This document shows, in pieces, positions 26,284 to 36,203 of a stretch of 64,000 nt of DNA. The stretch's first letter is position 1, and each line of letters opens with the position of its first letter. A program made the position numbers and the translations under genes. The stretch comes from Gammaproteobacteria bacterium (GTDB lineage Bacteria > Pseudomonadota > Gammaproteobacteria > Pseudomonadales > Pseudohongiellaceae): contig JAWKZW010000001.1 of the NCBI GenBank assembly GCA_041395725.1, forward strand, positions 992,001 through 1,056,000, given 5' to 3'. The notes under the pieces were generated by a model. It was not told the DNA's origin. It ran no database searches and was given only the letters and a program-made list of their open reading frames with translations.

Positions 26284-27291
26284 CTATTCCTGGGTGGCAA
26301 CGGTCCCAGTCTCGGACTTGGGCGAACCATCACCATTGAAGCCCATGACTTCGTAGCGGCGCCAGCCGGCCAGGATTCCCATCAAACCGTGGTTGCCCTC
26401 GTGGCAGGCGTATTCATAGACCGGATCGGCGGAGCGGCGCAGAGGCAGACGGGCAGACCAGGACTCATCCCAGGTCAGCGGATCCTCCACGGTGAAATCA
26501 TATTCCAGAGTATTCTCATCTAACCAGTTGAATCGCTCGGTTACCATCGCCTGATCTGACATACCGCGCAGATTGTAATCGTGGTACCAGTTCTGAGTAT
26601 GGATAACCAACGTGTCACCCTCCCAGCGCGCAATGGAGTCGCCTTCCCATTTCAGCTGCTTGTCGCTGTGCTCATCGGCGTACGGGATAATGCGGGCTGA
26701 ATGCACCATCTCGTTGAGAATCATGACATGGTCTTTAGTCTGCACCAGCTGCATGTTGTTGTTGTAGGAGCCCGGGATCATCGGAGGACCACCGACAAAA
26801 CCAGTGATGCAACGGTCCACTGTGGTCCGCCCTTCCGGACCGGCGCTCTCAAACACCATCTGCTGATACTCGGCCTGACGCATGCGGCCCACTTCGTTGG
26901 CAGGGGGAATCCGGCCGTTGGGTGGATCGTAGATAAGCGAAGTGCGGCGTGATTCGATAGTTTCGCTACCGCGCTCGTACCAGAATTCATTGTAGGAAAT
27001 AACGCCCGGGGGGTAACCGGCACCGCCGACCGAGTCGATAATCAGGTCGCGGTTCTGCCGCTGATTCTCGTAAGCCTCCCATTCTTCTGCCTCCTGCGGC
27101 GTCAGAACTTCTTTATCAGCCAGCTCTGGCGGGCGATTGAGGGGCGTAATGGTGCGGAAGGTGAACGTACCCTGGAAATCCGGGTGGCCGTATTCAGTGC
27201 GGGGGATAGCGGAATCCTGGGCCAGCACAACGGGTGCTGCCAGAAAACCTCCGCAGGTAAGGGTTAAAGCTGCTAGAGCTTGCTTCTTCAT
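26284..27291 (-). CDS. Secreted hypothetical protein with CHEGN motif
   Basis: ATG 27291 is preceded by GGAGG. The 335-residue product has a signal peptide (cleavage after APVVLAQ) and a mature domain with repeated tryptophan-rich strands: YGHPDFQGTFTFRTITPLNR, WEGDSIARWEGDTLVIHTQN and, near the end, VYEYACHEGNHGLMGILAGW. Many secreted proteobacterial and acidobacterial hypothetical proteins share the YEYACHEGN end. To my knowledge no function is established. A terminator follows. Confidence 0.75.
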   Translation of the reverse strand: MKKQALAALTLTCGGFLAAPVVLAQDSAIPRTEYGHPDFQGTFTFRTITPLNRPPELADKEVLTPQEAEEWEAYENQRQNRDLIIDSVGGAGYPPGVISYNEFWYERGSETIESRRTSLIYDPPNGRIPPANEVGRMRQAEYQQMVFESAGPEGRTTVDRCITGFVGGPPMIPGSYNNNMQLVQTKDHVMILNEMVHSARIIPYADEHSDKQLKWEGDSIARWEGDTLVIHTQNWYHDYNLRGMSDQAMVTERFNWLDENTLEYDFTVEDPLTWDESWSARLPLRRSADPVYEYACHEGNHGLMGILAGWRRYEVMGFNGDGSPKSETGTVATQE

Positions 27292-27481
27292 GGAATCCTC
27301 CATCTTCTAGTTTTGGTAGGCGGATTAACGGTGGGCATCCGGCCAAAGCTACGCCTGTAAAAGCTTTTTTTCAAGTAAATTCAGCGCCTTTTGACAGGCA
27401 TTCATGGCGCTGGCAGGCGGCGACTCCAGGGTTGCCGGGCCAGTCCTCTGCAGTTCCTACTGAATCGGTATATAAACCTGA

Positions 27482-28912
27482 CTAAGGCGCCACTGGCGCC
27501 ATCCAGCGCTCCCGCAGCGCCTGTCGATCCACCTCGACACCCCCCTGAAAAAAACGGGAAATGGACCGGGTGTTGCGAATATTTTCAAGCGGGTTAGCGT
27601 CCAGCACTAAAAAGTCTGCCCGCTTTCCCGTCGCCAGCGTACCGAGATCCTCCAGGCCCAGCCTCGCCGCCGGTTTGCTGGTGGCCGCCATGATCGCCTG
27701 CCCCGGCGTCATTCCCAGCCTGACAAAGATCTCCAGTTCACGGTGCCCGGTATAACCGAAAAAGTGATCCGGTACCGCGCCGGCATCAGTGCCCAGCAGG
27801 ATATCCACGTCGGCGGCCAGTAGATGCCCCATGGACTCTCTGAGCTCACTCTCCTGATCGGCGCTGACCGCGGAGACGGGGCGCTGGTCAAAGCTCTCAC
27901 CAAGACGCGCTATCACCTGCGGTGCGGTTGCTTCTGCCAGAAAAGGATCGTCGGCGACCCGCTCCCGCCGCAGCTCGCCCAGCCCGAGATTAGGCACCAC
28001 AAACGCACCGGCTGCGGCGATCTGTTCCGCCAGCTCCCGGTCCAGCTCAGGACCCAGGCGGCCGTGTAGAAAGCCCGTCACGCCGGCGTCCAGCAGGTCC
28101 GGCATGTCGGAGACAAACTGCTGATGGACTAGTACGTCCAGTCCCAGCTGACGCGCCTCAATGAGCAGAGGACGGTAGATCTCCGGTGCCAGCTTATCCT
28201 GGCTGCCGCCCCGATCGTCCACCCAGATTTTAATAAAAGACATTCCTTTCCCTGCCACGGCGGCTGCCGCGGTGCGAGCCTGTTCGGCACTGGCCAGCCC
28301 GCTCAATACCGTCATGCCGGTGCTTTCCTGAATCGCCAGCGCATGTTCCAGAAAGCGATCATTGGGCCCCTGCCCCGGCGGCCCCATGCCAGCGGCAAAC
28401 AGAAACCGGGCGCCCCCCAGACTCCCCTGCTGCTGGGCGCGCTGGATCTCCAGGGCCAGCTCATGAGGATCACTGCCGGCAGAAAACACCGCGGCGAAAC
28501 CGTAGTAGCTGTAGCGGTTCAAGTGATCGATCAGAGTCTCGCGGGAATAATTTTCCGCACCCCAGCTCTGGTAACCCTCGTAACCCAGGTGAGCATGGGC
28601 ATCGATCATGGCGGGCATGACTGTCTTGCCGGCCAGATTGATACGCGCCACGTTTTCAGGCACCGATACGGCAGTTGCCTCACCCACTGCCGCAATGCGC
28701 CCGCCCTCAACCAGCAGGACACCGTTTTCTATCGTGGTCCCGTCACCGATCAGCAGGCGGGCGCCCTGGTACAGAACTGCATCACTGCGGGCCTCCTGAA
28801 ATGCAGGCGCCTGGGGCTCTGACGGACTGCACGCCATCAGCACGGTCAGGCATAGAGCCAACGGCACTGTTCGTATCGCCCGTATCACAATTTCAATAGT
28901 TTCTAATTTCAC
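27482..28912 (-). CDS. Amidohydrolase-family lipoprotein
   Basis: The 476-residue product starts with a lipoprotein signal (LALCLTVLMAC). The metal-dependent TIM-barrel hydrolase motifs are intact: MIDAHAHLGY, FIKIWVDD with the likely carboxylated lysine, VLVHQQF, GFLHGRL and LLGTDAGAVPDH. The flanking small beta domain (LLVEGGRIAAVGEA, KRADFLVLDANPLENI) is also typical. Subtypes hydrolyse amides, peptides or lactones; the substrate is not clear. It probably faces the periplasm as an anchored enzyme. Confidence 0.85.
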   Translation of the reverse strand: MKLETIEIVIRAIRTVPLALCLTVLMACSPSEPQAPAFQEARSDAVLYQGARLLIGDGTTIENGVLLVEGGRIAAVGEATAVSVPENVARINLAGKTVMPAMIDAHAHLGYEGYQSWGAENYSRETLIDHLNRYSYYGFAAVFSAGSDPHELALEIQRAQQQGSLGGARFLFAAGMGPPGQGPNDRFLEHALAIQESTGMTVLSGLASAEQARTAAAAVAGKGMSFIKIWVDDRGGSQDKLAPEIYRPLLIEARQLGLDVLVHQQFVSDMPDLLDAGVTGFLHGRLGPELDRELAEQIAAAGAFVVPNLGLGELRRERVADDPFLAEATAPQVIARLGESFDQRPVSAVSADQESELRESMGHLLAADVDILLGTDAGAVPDHFFGYTGHRELEIFVRLGMTPGQAIMAATSKPAARLGLEDLGTLATGKRADFLVLDANPLENIRNTRSISRFFQGGVEVDRQALRERWMAPVAP

Positions 28913-29602
28913 AACAGGTAGTTTCCCGGCAGCAGTAAGCGTGGTGGCAAGGTGGGTCAGTATAGCCGGGGTGGGGATAAAAAAAAGGCCCCGTGAGGGG
29001 CCTTGAAAACAGCTTTAAACAAGGTTCGTTCAATGCTGGAGAGAGAACTGTGCCCGCCTGCAGCAAAGCAGGCTGACTGCTTTGAAAGGCTGGATCCACT
29101 TCAGGCGCCGGACGGGATCCATAAATCGAAACTCTTTGATCGATAATGCAGCGGAAATTTAGCGCTACGGTCGATACGTATTAAGGTAACAGCAAAGACC
29201 GGGCCAAGTTTATATCTGCCTGTAATATATGGATTTTTTAAAACAATACAGCGGCCTGCTACAACGCACCACGGCAACGACGCCCCATAGTGGTGCGCGT
29301 ATTTTCCCCTTCGCACCGGCTTGTGCCGGGATACCCGATTGCGATTCCTTGACAACCCCTCGGACCCGGTCCATTTTCCCCAACCCTGAGCCTGTAAGCG
29401 TTCGGTCCGGGCAATTGCCGGTTGGCGTGCAGGAGATCCAGTGCCTGACACAATTCCTGAGCAGTCTGCGACATGGCATCGTCGCAGCTATCCATCTATC
29501 ATCAGCACGCAATTAGCACTACGCTCTTACTGACAGGCAATTACCAGCAAGTAATAACCGGCCACCGCTGACAGGACACAATGCAACCAGGAGAATCAGG
29601 CA
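28913..29602. other. 690-base region without a supported gene
   Basis: Several short frames are open on both strands (for example 29101-29451 and 29259-29495 minus, 29229-29516 plus), but none has protein-like composition or a ribosome-binding site. A minus-strand terminator at 28978-29006 implies that something is transcribed leftward through this interval. The promoter of the reductase gene at 29603 should also lie here. Confidence 0.5.
28978..29006 (-). terminator. Intrinsic terminator of an unidentified leftward transcript
   Basis: On the minus strand, AAGGCCCC-TCAC-GGGGCC is followed by a T8 run. The stem is perfect. It points away from the amidohydrolase gene start, so it serves a transcript that originates to the right. 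Confidence 0.75.
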
Positions 29603-30838
29603 GTGAGCGATAAACCCTTCGATATAGTTATCTTTGGCGCCACCAGTTTCGTCGGGAAGATCGTCTGTCACTACCTGAACGAGGAGCTGCAGGACAAAAC
29701 CCTGCACTGGGCCATGGCGGGCCGCTCCAAAGCCAGGCTGAACCAGGTGAAGCTGAGCCTGGGCAAACCCCATCACGCCATAAACTCTATCGTCGCCGAT
29801 GCCAGCGACGAGGAGGCCTTGCGCAGAATGGTAAGAAAAACCCGCGTGGTGGTCAGTACCGTCGGGCCCTATGCACTTTACGGGGAAACCCTGGTTAAAG
29901 TCTGTGCGGAAGAAGGCACCGATTACTGCGACCTGACAGGAGAGCCGCAATGGATACGGCGCATGATAGACAGGTATCAGTCCACCGCACAGGGCTCCGG
30001 AGCCCGCATCGTCCACTGTTGCGGGTTTGATTCCATCCCTTCGGATCTGGGTGTCTACTTTCTGCAGCAGGTGGCAAAAAAGCAGTTCGGCAGCCCCTGC
30101 CAGCAGGTCAAAATGCGGGTGAAAGGACTCAAGGGCAGTGCCTCCGGCGGCACCATCGCCAGCATGGTGAATCTTTTCAAAGAGGCAAGTGGCGATAAAC
30201 ACCTGCGGGAGGAAATCAAGGACCCCTATTCGCTCTGTCCACCCACACCGGAGGCCAGGCCGACCCAGCACTCCGTCAAGGTAGAATACGATGCCGATTT
30301 TGATTCCTGGGCCGCCCCTTTTGTCATGGCGGTTATCAACACCCGGGTGGTGCTGCGCAGCAATGCCCTGCTGAATCCGCCCTACCACAGGCATTTCCTG
30401 TATGACGAGGCACTGTTGACCGGCGGAGAGCCCGAGGGTAAAAAACGTGCGCGGAAAACGGCTCTGGGTCTGGCACTGATACCGATTGTCATGACAGTGC
30501 CTCCGCTCCGCTGGCTGGCACTGAAATTTCTACCCGAACCGGGGGAAGGTCCTCCTCCCGAGGAGCAGCGCAACGGTTATTTCGACCTGCGCTTTCACGG
30601 CACCACCGAACAGGGCCAGAGCCTGCTGGTGAGGGTGACCGGCGATCGGGACCCGGGTTACGGTTCAACGGCCAAAATGCTGGCCCAGGCCGGTATCTGC
30701 CTGGCGCTGGATATCCCCAGGGAAAAGCTTCCCGGCGGCTTCTGGACTCCGGCCACGGCGTTGGGCAGAAAACTCATCCGCCGGCTGATCGATCATGCCG
30801 GAATGCAGTTTCAGTTGTTGAAAAACGGCAAATCCTAG
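29603..30838 (+). CDS. Saccharopine dehydrogenase-like/trans-acting enoyl reductase family protein
   Basis: The GTG start at 29603 follows CAGGAGAATCAGGCA. The 411-residue protein begins with an NAD(P)-binding Rossmann motif (DIVIFGATSFVGKIVCHYL) and continues with VVVSTVGPYALYGETLVKVC and CCGFDSIPSDLGVYFLQQ. These are diagnostic of the saccharopine dehydrogenase-like oxidoreductases related to mycobacterial trans-acting enoyl reductases and eukaryotic SCCPDH. The reaction in this organism is unknown; reduction of a lipid or polyketide intermediate is a fair guess. It is a single gene. Confidence 0.85.
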   Translation: MSDKPFDIVIFGATSFVGKIVCHYLNEELQDKTLHWAMAGRSKARLNQVKLSLGKPHHAINSIVADASDEEALRRMVRKTRVVVSTVGPYALYGETLVKVCAEEGTDYCDLTGEPQWIRRMIDRYQSTAQGSGARIVHCCGFDSIPSDLGVYFLQQVAKKQFGSPCQQVKMRVKGLKGSASGGTIASMVNLFKEASGDKHLREEIKDPYSLCPPTPEARPTQHSVKVEYDADFDSWAAPFVMAVINTRVVLRSNALLNPPYHRHFLYDEALLTGGEPEGKKRARKTALGLALIPIVMTVPPLRWLALKFLPEPGEGPPPEEQRNGYFDLRFHGTTEQGQSLLVRVTGDRDPGYGSTAKMLAQAGICLALDIPREKLPGGFWTPATALGRKLIRRLIDHAGMQFQLLKNGKS

Positions 30839-31038
30839 CGCGGTTCCAGGTCGGCAACCCTCAGCACCTGTAGCAATTCGTCACAGGTTGAAAGACTCTC
30901 GAAAATTAGCTGTCATAATGAACAGGTTAGAATGTCTGACTGAGCCCTTCAGCAGAATTCAACTCTCATTGATAACAACGTTGATAACAGCTCTGATAGC
31001 AACTTTCGGGCAATTCCTGACACGAGCAAGCCGGTGAA

Positions 31039-31827
31039 ATGACTACAATGCACAACTTACTGACACCCTCAAGCCTTCTGCGGCTGTGCCTGATGGTGCT
31101 GGCCTGCCTGGCAGACAGCACGTTCGCCCAGGACCCGGATGCGGTTCTGCAAACCCAGCAGCAATACCAGCAGGACGCTCAGCAGAGCCAGCAGCGTATC
31201 GAGTCTCTGGACGATGAGACTATGGACCTGGTTGCCAACTATAACCGCGAGATCGAACGCTATGAGGACCTGCAGACCTACAATGAAAACCTGCGCCAGC
31301 TGCTGGCCAGCCAGGAGGCTGAGCGGGTCCGCATGCAGGCCGAGCTGAGCGAGATCGAGGTGGTCCGGCAGGCAATCGTGCCACTGATCGTCGAAATGGT
31401 GGAAGTGCTCGAACAGTTTGTTGAGCTTGATCAGCCCATGCTGAGCGAGGAGCGACACGCGCGGGTGGCGGCCTTACGCGCCATTATCACGCGAGCCGAT
31501 GTGGACATCGCCGAAAAATACCGCCGTGTCATCGAGGCCTACCAGATCGAAGCGGAGTATGGTCAGACCCTGGAAGCCTATGAGGGCCTCACTACCGTTA
31601 ACGGTCGGGAAATCACCGTCGACTTTCTGCGCGTAGGACGCGTCGGTCTGTTCTTCCTGAGCCTCGATCGGGCGCAGGCCGGCATCTGGAATCAGCAGGC
31701 CGGCGACTGGCAGCGGCTGCCGGAAAACTACCTGGATGACATCGAGTTTGCCATCCGGGTCGCCCGTGAGCAGGCACCCCCCAATCTCATCGATCTGCCT
31801 TTCTGGACCGGAGGGGAAATCCAATGA
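31039..31827 (+). CDS. DUF3450 family periplasmic coiled-coil protein of TonB2 operon
   Basis: The 262-residue product has a signal peptide (cleavage after STFAQ), a long coiled coil (about residues 35-110, rich in Gln and Glu) and the DUF3450 core ending DFLRVGRVGLFFLSLDRAQA. DUF3450 proteins are encoded at the head of Vibrio/Alteromonad-type TonB2 gene sets. The stop overlaps the next ATG (ATGA), so translation is coupled. It probably modulates the energising complex from the periplasm. Confidence 0.85.
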   Translation: MTTMHNLLTPSSLLRLCLMVLACLADSTFAQDPDAVLQTQQQYQQDAQQSQQRIESLDDETMDLVANYNREIERYEDLQTYNENLRQLLASQEAERVRMQAELSEIEVVRQAIVPLIVEMVEVLEQFVELDQPMLSEERHARVAALRAIITRADVDIAEKYRRVIEAYQIEAEYGQTLEAYEGLTTVNGREITVDFLRVGRVGLFFLSLDRAQAGIWNQQAGDWQRLPENYLDDIEFAIRVAREQAPPNLIDLPFWTGGEIQ

Positions 31828-33203
31828 GACGGCTTTTCTTACTCCTGATCCTGCTCAGTGGCGCGGCGCTGGCCCAGGAACCCCAGCCGCAACCCGGCGA
31901 GCCAGACAGCCCGCCCCGGACCATTCAGCAGCTGATCGACTCGGTCCGGCAGGGCACAGCCCAGCGCCGGGCCGAGCTGCAGGAACGGGAGCAACGCTTT
32001 ATCGAAGCCAGAGACCAGCAGGCCGTGCTCATGGAAGAAGCCACCGCGCGACGGGAGGCCGCCGAAGCAGAAGCTGATCGGCTGCGTGCTGCCTATGATG
32101 AGGGAGAGGATGACCTGGCCGAACTGGAAGACCTTTTGTCGGAACGTTCCGGCGACCTCACGGAGGTCTTTGCCGTTGTCACCCAGGTGGCCGGTGATGC
32201 ACTGCCCATGGTGCAGAACTCCATGGTGTCATCGCAACTGGATAATCGGCTGCCGCTGCTGGAAAAACTCAACGCCAGTGAGAACATCCCCAGCGCGGAA
32301 GAATTACGGGAGCTCTGGCTGCTGCTGCTGGAAGAGATGAATTACAGCGGCCAGGTTGCCCGTTACCAGGCACCGGTCATCACCGCCGGCGGTGAACAGG
32401 AAATGCGCGAGGTGACGCGGATTGGGACATTCACCGCTCTGTCCGAAGGCGCCTACCTGCGCTTTCTGCCGGAAAGCGGTCGTTTACTGGCTCTGGCGCG
32501 GCAGCCGCTGGGCGTCGACCCGCGAGTCACCCGGGCTTTCGAAAACGCAGAAGAGCAGCTCGCACCGGTCGCTATCGATCCGTCACGGGGTGCCATTCTA
32601 TCCCTTATTATTCAAACACCTGAGCTGGCCGAACGACTGCAACAGGGTGGCATCATCGGCTACATCATTATTGGCCTGGGCGCCATCGGTCTGCTGCTGG
32701 GGCTGGAGCGCCTGATCGTGGTCTCGCTGGCAAGCCAGAAAGCCCGCAAAGCTCTGCATGAGGAGTCCTCCGACAGCAACCATGCCGTTAATGCGCTCCG
32801 AAAGATCGCCCGGGACCCAGGTTACCTGGCAGATGCTGAAGCCATGTCAGCCAAGATGGATGAGATAGTTACCACGGCCGCCCAGAAGCTGCGACGTGGC
32901 CTGGCAACCCTGTCTATCTTTGCCGCTGTCAGCCCCTTACTGGGGCTACTGGGAACCGTGACCGGCATGATAGAAACATTCCAGGTGATCACCCTGTTCG
33001 GTGCCGGTGACCCTCGCCTGATGTCCGGCGGTATCTCCCAGGCTCTTATCACTACCCAGCTGGGGCTTTCTGTAGCCATACCGCTGCTGCTCATTCACAG
33101 CTTCGTACAGGGCAGGGCAAACAATCTGATTACTGCCCTCGATGAGACCGCCGCAGACCTTTTCGCCAGAGGCCGGGCCGGGGAGACAGCCCATGCTGGT
33201 TGA
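31824..33203 (+). CDS. Long MotA/TolQ/ExbB-domain protein (TtpC-like)
   Basis: The 459-residue protein has a signal peptide (ALAQEPQP), a periplasmic coiled-coil region (about residues 25-140), then the proton-channel domain. The latter has a transmembrane helix near 275-295 (GIIGYIIIGLGAIGLLLGLE) and the TolQ/ExbB signature ATLSIFAAVSPLLGLLGTVT. Long proteins of this layout are the TtpC subunit of Vibrio TonB2 systems. It overlaps the upstream gene by 4 bases and the downstream gene by 11 bases. Confidence 0.88.
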   Translation: MRRLFLLLILLSGAALAQEPQPQPGEPDSPPRTIQQLIDSVRQGTAQRRAELQEREQRFIEARDQQAVLMEEATARREAAEAEADRLRAAYDEGEDDLAELEDLLSERSGDLTEVFAVVTQVAGDALPMVQNSMVSSQLDNRLPLLEKLNASENIPSAEELRELWLLLLEEMNYSGQVARYQAPVITAGGEQEMREVTRIGTFTALSEGAYLRFLPESGRLLALARQPLGVDPRVTRAFENAEEQLAPVAIDPSRGAILSLIIQTPELAERLQQGGIIGYIIIGLGAIGLLLGLERLIVVSLASQKARKALHEESSDSNHAVNALRKIARDPGYLADAEAMSAKMDEIVTTAAQKLRRGLATLSIFAAVSPLLGLLGTVTGMIETFQVITLFGAGDPRLMSGGISQALITTQLGLSVAIPLLLIHSFVQGRANNLITALDETAADLFARGRAGETAHAG

Positions 33204-33729
33204 GTTGTTTTATGACAGTGAACTGGTTGCCGGTGGCTGGATCATGCTGGCCATTCTCGGTCTTTCAACGATCATGTGGATTCTGATTCTGGACCGCTAT
33301 GTATTTCTTTGGCGACAGGAAAAAATTCTGGTCCGCGACACTGTCGCCGAATGGCATGCCCGACGCAGTCACAGCCAGCTGGTCAATCACCGCCTGCGGG
33401 AAGGCCTCACCGCTGGATTTCACAACAGGCTGTCGAACTGGATCGGCACTATTCAGGTTATCACCGCGATCCTGCCCTTACTGGGGCTGCTGGGAACGGT
33501 GTCCGGAATGATTAAAACTTTTGAAGTCATGACAGTATTCGGCACCGGTAATGTCCGAGGCATGGCCGAAGGCATTTCCCAGGCTCTGGTAACCACCATG
33601 GCGGGCCTCCTGACGGCACTGACCGGCATGTACTTCGCCAATGATCTGAAAGAGAGGTTCCAGCGCGAGACCGAACACCTGGCCGAGAACCTGGACGGGA
33701 TGCACGAACATGCGGAGGCAACCCGATGA
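33193..33729 (+). CDS. exbB: ExbB-type proton channel subunit
   Basis: ATG 33193 gives 178 residues. Three transmembrane helices and the MotA/TolQ/ExbB motif (VITAILPLLGLLGTVSGMIK, then GMAEGISQALVTTMAGLLTA) are clear. Together with ExbD it uses the proton gradient to drive TonB. It overlaps the ttpC-like gene by 11 bases and the exbD gene by 4. Confidence 0.92.
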   Translation: MLVELFYDSELVAGGWIMLAILGLSTIMWILILDRYVFLWRQEKILVRDTVAEWHARRSHSQLVNHRLREGLTAGFHNRLSNWIGTIQVITAILPLLGLLGTVSGMIKTFEVMTVFGTGNVRGMAEGISQALVTTMAGLLTALTGMYFANDLKERFQRETEHLAENLDGMHEHAEATR

Positions 33730-34148
33730 TCAAACTGCACACCCAGGAAGAGAGCGGCAGCGCTGCCATCAACCTCACACCGCTCATCGATATGGTGTTT
33801 ATTCTGCTGATCTTCTTTGCGGTCAATTCCACTTTCGTCAAATTTCCCGGTGTGGAAGTGGACCAGCCCGTGGCCCGCTCCGCCGTGGTCCGGCAATCGG
33901 CGACCATACTGATTGCAGTGACAGAAAACGGGGAAGTCTGGATTGACCGTAACCAGGTCGATATCCGACGTTTGCGTGGCGCGATCGAGCGCATGTTTGT
34001 CGAGACACCTGACGCTTCTGTCGTGGTCCTGTCTGATCAGAATTCCCGCAGCGGTGTAGTCGTAGAGGTCATCGACCAGGCCCGGCTGGCCGGCGCCGAT
34101 AACGTGGCGCTTGCAGCCGCCGCGCCCGGCCAGGATTTTACCCGGTGA
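33726..34148 (+). CDS. exbD: ExbD/TolR family protein
   Basis: The 140-residue protein has one transmembrane helix with the essential aspartate (NLTPLIDMVFILLIFFAVNS) and a periplasmic domain (TILIAVTENGEVWIDRNQVD). It pairs with ExbB in the TonB motor. The start and stop each overlap the neighbour by 4 bases (ATGA and GTGA). Confidence 0.92.
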   Translation: MIKLHTQEESGSAAINLTPLIDMVFILLIFFAVNSTFVKFPGVEVDQPVARSAVVRQSATILIAVTENGEVWIDRNQVDIRRLRGAIERMFVETPDASVVVLSDQNSRSGVVVEVIDQARLAGADNVALAAAAPGQDFTR

Positions 34149-34789
34149 AACTGGTTCTGGTGACAATTACTGCGATCTTAATAAACCTCGGACTGTTCCT
34201 GCTCATGGATAACATGATTTCCCGGGAGTCCACACGGGTCGTTAACTTTATCAACACCCAACCCATCGAGTTCGTGCGCACCTCCATGGACGAAGAAACC
34301 CGCTCCCGTGACCGGCGCACACCACCGCCACCCAAACCCCAGGAAATTCAGCGTCCGCGAGCCGAGGTGCAGAGCATCGCCAACCGCGTGTCATCCCTGC
34401 CTACCGATGTAGCTTCCTACGAAGTGACCAGTCTGCTTGGAGAAGGCGGTGGAATTGCCCTGGGCCAGACCCTGATCGAAGGCAGTGTGGCAGACATGGA
34501 CATCATGATGGCGGAAGACCTGATTCCCCTCACCATGCTGCCACCCCAGTATCCTCCTTCCGCCAGGATGCGCCGGATTGAAGGCTGGGTGGACGTGCTG
34601 TTTACGGTGAATGCCGATGGCTCGGTCAGCGACCCCGTCGTCATCGATTCCGAACCACCTAACGTGTTTGATCGTGCCGCAACCGACGCGGCGCTGCGCT
34701 GGCGCTTCCGGCCCGTCACCCAGGGTGGCGAGGCGATTGCCACCCTGGCCCAGATTCACATCAACTTCAGCCTGGAGACAGGCCGGTGA
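34145..34789 (+). CDS. tonB: TonB family energy transducer
   Basis: The GTG start overlaps the exbD stop by 4 bases. The 214-residue product has one N-terminal membrane helix (TITAILINLGLFLLMDNMIS), a proline-rich linker (RRTPPPPKPQEIQRPRAEVQ) and the TonB C-terminal domain (YPPSARMRRIEGWVDVLFTV ... AALRWRFRPV). It delivers energy to the TonB-dependent receptors, two of which are encoded in this window. Confidence 0.92.
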   Translation: MKLVLVTITAILINLGLFLLMDNMISRESTRVVNFINTQPIEFVRTSMDEETRSRDRRTPPPPKPQEIQRPRAEVQSIANRVSSLPTDVASYEVTSLLGEGGGIALGQTLIEGSVADMDIMMAEDLIPLTMLPPQYPPSARMRRIEGWVDVLFTVNADGSVSDPVVIDSEPPNVFDRAATDAALRWRFRPVTQGGEAIATLAQIHINFSLETGR

Positions 34790-35979
34790 TCCGCCTGCTG
34801 CTGGCCCTTGTCCTGTGTGCAAGCCTGCCCCTGGCGGATGCCGCCGAGCGGCTTTCTCCGCGACTCTCACAGCGCTTGTTCGTCATCATGGAGCGCGCCG
34901 TGGAGGATCCCCAGACCGCCCTGGGTGACCTGCGGGAACTGCTGGAAAGCCGCAGCATGAGCCCCACCGAGAAAGGCTTTATCGCCTATGAGATAGCGGG
35001 CCTGCTGATACAGCTGGATCAGGTCGACACCGCCGTGGGAGAACTGCAGGATATCCTGGACGCAGGAGTCATTACCTTTATTCCCAGGCTCAGGCGGCTG
35101 TTCGCCCAACTGTTGCTGATGGATAACCGCCCCGAGCTGGCCCTCGAACAGATGGAAATATGGGCCGGAGAGGTAGAGGACCCGATGCCCACCGAACTTA
35201 TTCTGATGGGCTACACATACCTGCAACTGGAGCGTTTCGCGGACGCCACTGTGTATCTGGAACGATCGATAGCCGAATCGGAAGCACCCCCGCCACAATG
35301 GACTGAGCTGCTCGCTTATGCCTACACCAGGACTGGTCGTACCGGCGAGGCGGTCAGTCTGCTTGAATCCCTGATCGCAACACAACCGGATCAGACCCGC
35401 TGGTGGCGACAATTGGCCAGTCTCTACCTGCTGATCGAAGACATCCCGAAAGGAACCGCCGGGCTGGTGGTGGCTGCACAGATCGAGGAGCTGACTTTTC
35501 AGGACAGCAGAAGACTGGCAGGCCTGTTTACCACCCTGGGCATGCCGGCAGATGCCGCCACCCTTTTTTCGGCGGCAATCGATGTGCAACGGGCGCGCGA
35601 TCCGCAAGCCATCGGGTTCGAGGATCATATGCTACTGGGGGAAATGTGGATGCTGGCCAGGGAACTGGAACTGGCGGTACAGTCTTTCGCAACTGCCGCG
35701 AACCTGAAGCCTGACAGTGAGCCCTATCTCAAGACAGCGCAGCTCTACCTGCAATGGGAACGCTACACGGAGGCCCGGGCGGCACTGCAGGAGGCTGTCA
35801 GAATTGCCGGCGAGTCCACCCCGGCACAGGTCCTCTACCTGCTGGCGATCACCGAAATCAACCTTGGCAACCTGGAGTCGGCCAGCCAGGCTATAGCGCG
35901 CCTGCAGAACGACCCGGAATACGCAGAGCGCGCCGAGCGCCTGGACCGGTTCGTCATAAACTCTCTCAACAATCGATAA
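34786..35979 (+). CDS. TPR-repeat protein closing the TonB2 operon
   Basis: The GTG start at 34786 overlaps the tonB stop by 4 bases. The 397-residue protein has a signal-like N-terminus (LLLALVLCASLPLADA) and tetratricopeptide repeats throughout (for example LGYTYLQLERFADATVYLER-like helices near 150-170 and YLQWERYTEARAALQEAVRI near 320-340). TPR genes of this kind end TonB2 operons. It probably scaffolds the periplasmic part. Confidence 0.85.
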   Translation: MIRLLLALVLCASLPLADAAERLSPRLSQRLFVIMERAVEDPQTALGDLRELLESRSMSPTEKGFIAYEIAGLLIQLDQVDTAVGELQDILDAGVITFIPRLRRLFAQLLLMDNRPELALEQMEIWAGEVEDPMPTELILMGYTYLQLERFADATVYLERSIAESEAPPPQWTELLAYAYTRTGRTGEAVSLLESLIATQPDQTRWWRQLASLYLLIEDIPKGTAGLVVAAQIEELTFQDSRRLAGLFTTLGMPADAATLFSAAIDVQRARDPQAIGFEDHMLLGEMWMLARELELAVQSFATAANLKPDSEPYLKTAQLYLQWERYTEARAALQEAVRIAGESTPAQVLYLLAITEINLGNLESASQAIARLQNDPEYAERAERLDRFVINSLNNR

Positions 35980-36203
35980 GTGCGGCTCTCGGATTATCCT
36001 TGAGCCCAATCTGTCTCGCCAGGGAAACACTGATTAGCGAAACCTTATTCCCCAGCGGCAGCATCATCCGGCCAGCACGAGGCCGACTGTGTGGCTTTCC
36101 CCTCAGCTCCCTGTGACTTCGACTATCTGCCTGCTGTTGTCGGCTGTTGCCTTGCATGGCTTGCCAGTAAACGCGATCCAACAGCCCGCTAAAGGTTGAT
36201 TTT

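Noticed and set aside
25882..26523. 213-codon plus-strand frame
   Set aside because: Low-complexity proline-rich composition; it overlaps a real minus-strand gene and a terminator.
28913..29602. tRNA or rRNA gene
   Set aside because: No cloverleaf or rRNA-like segment was seen.
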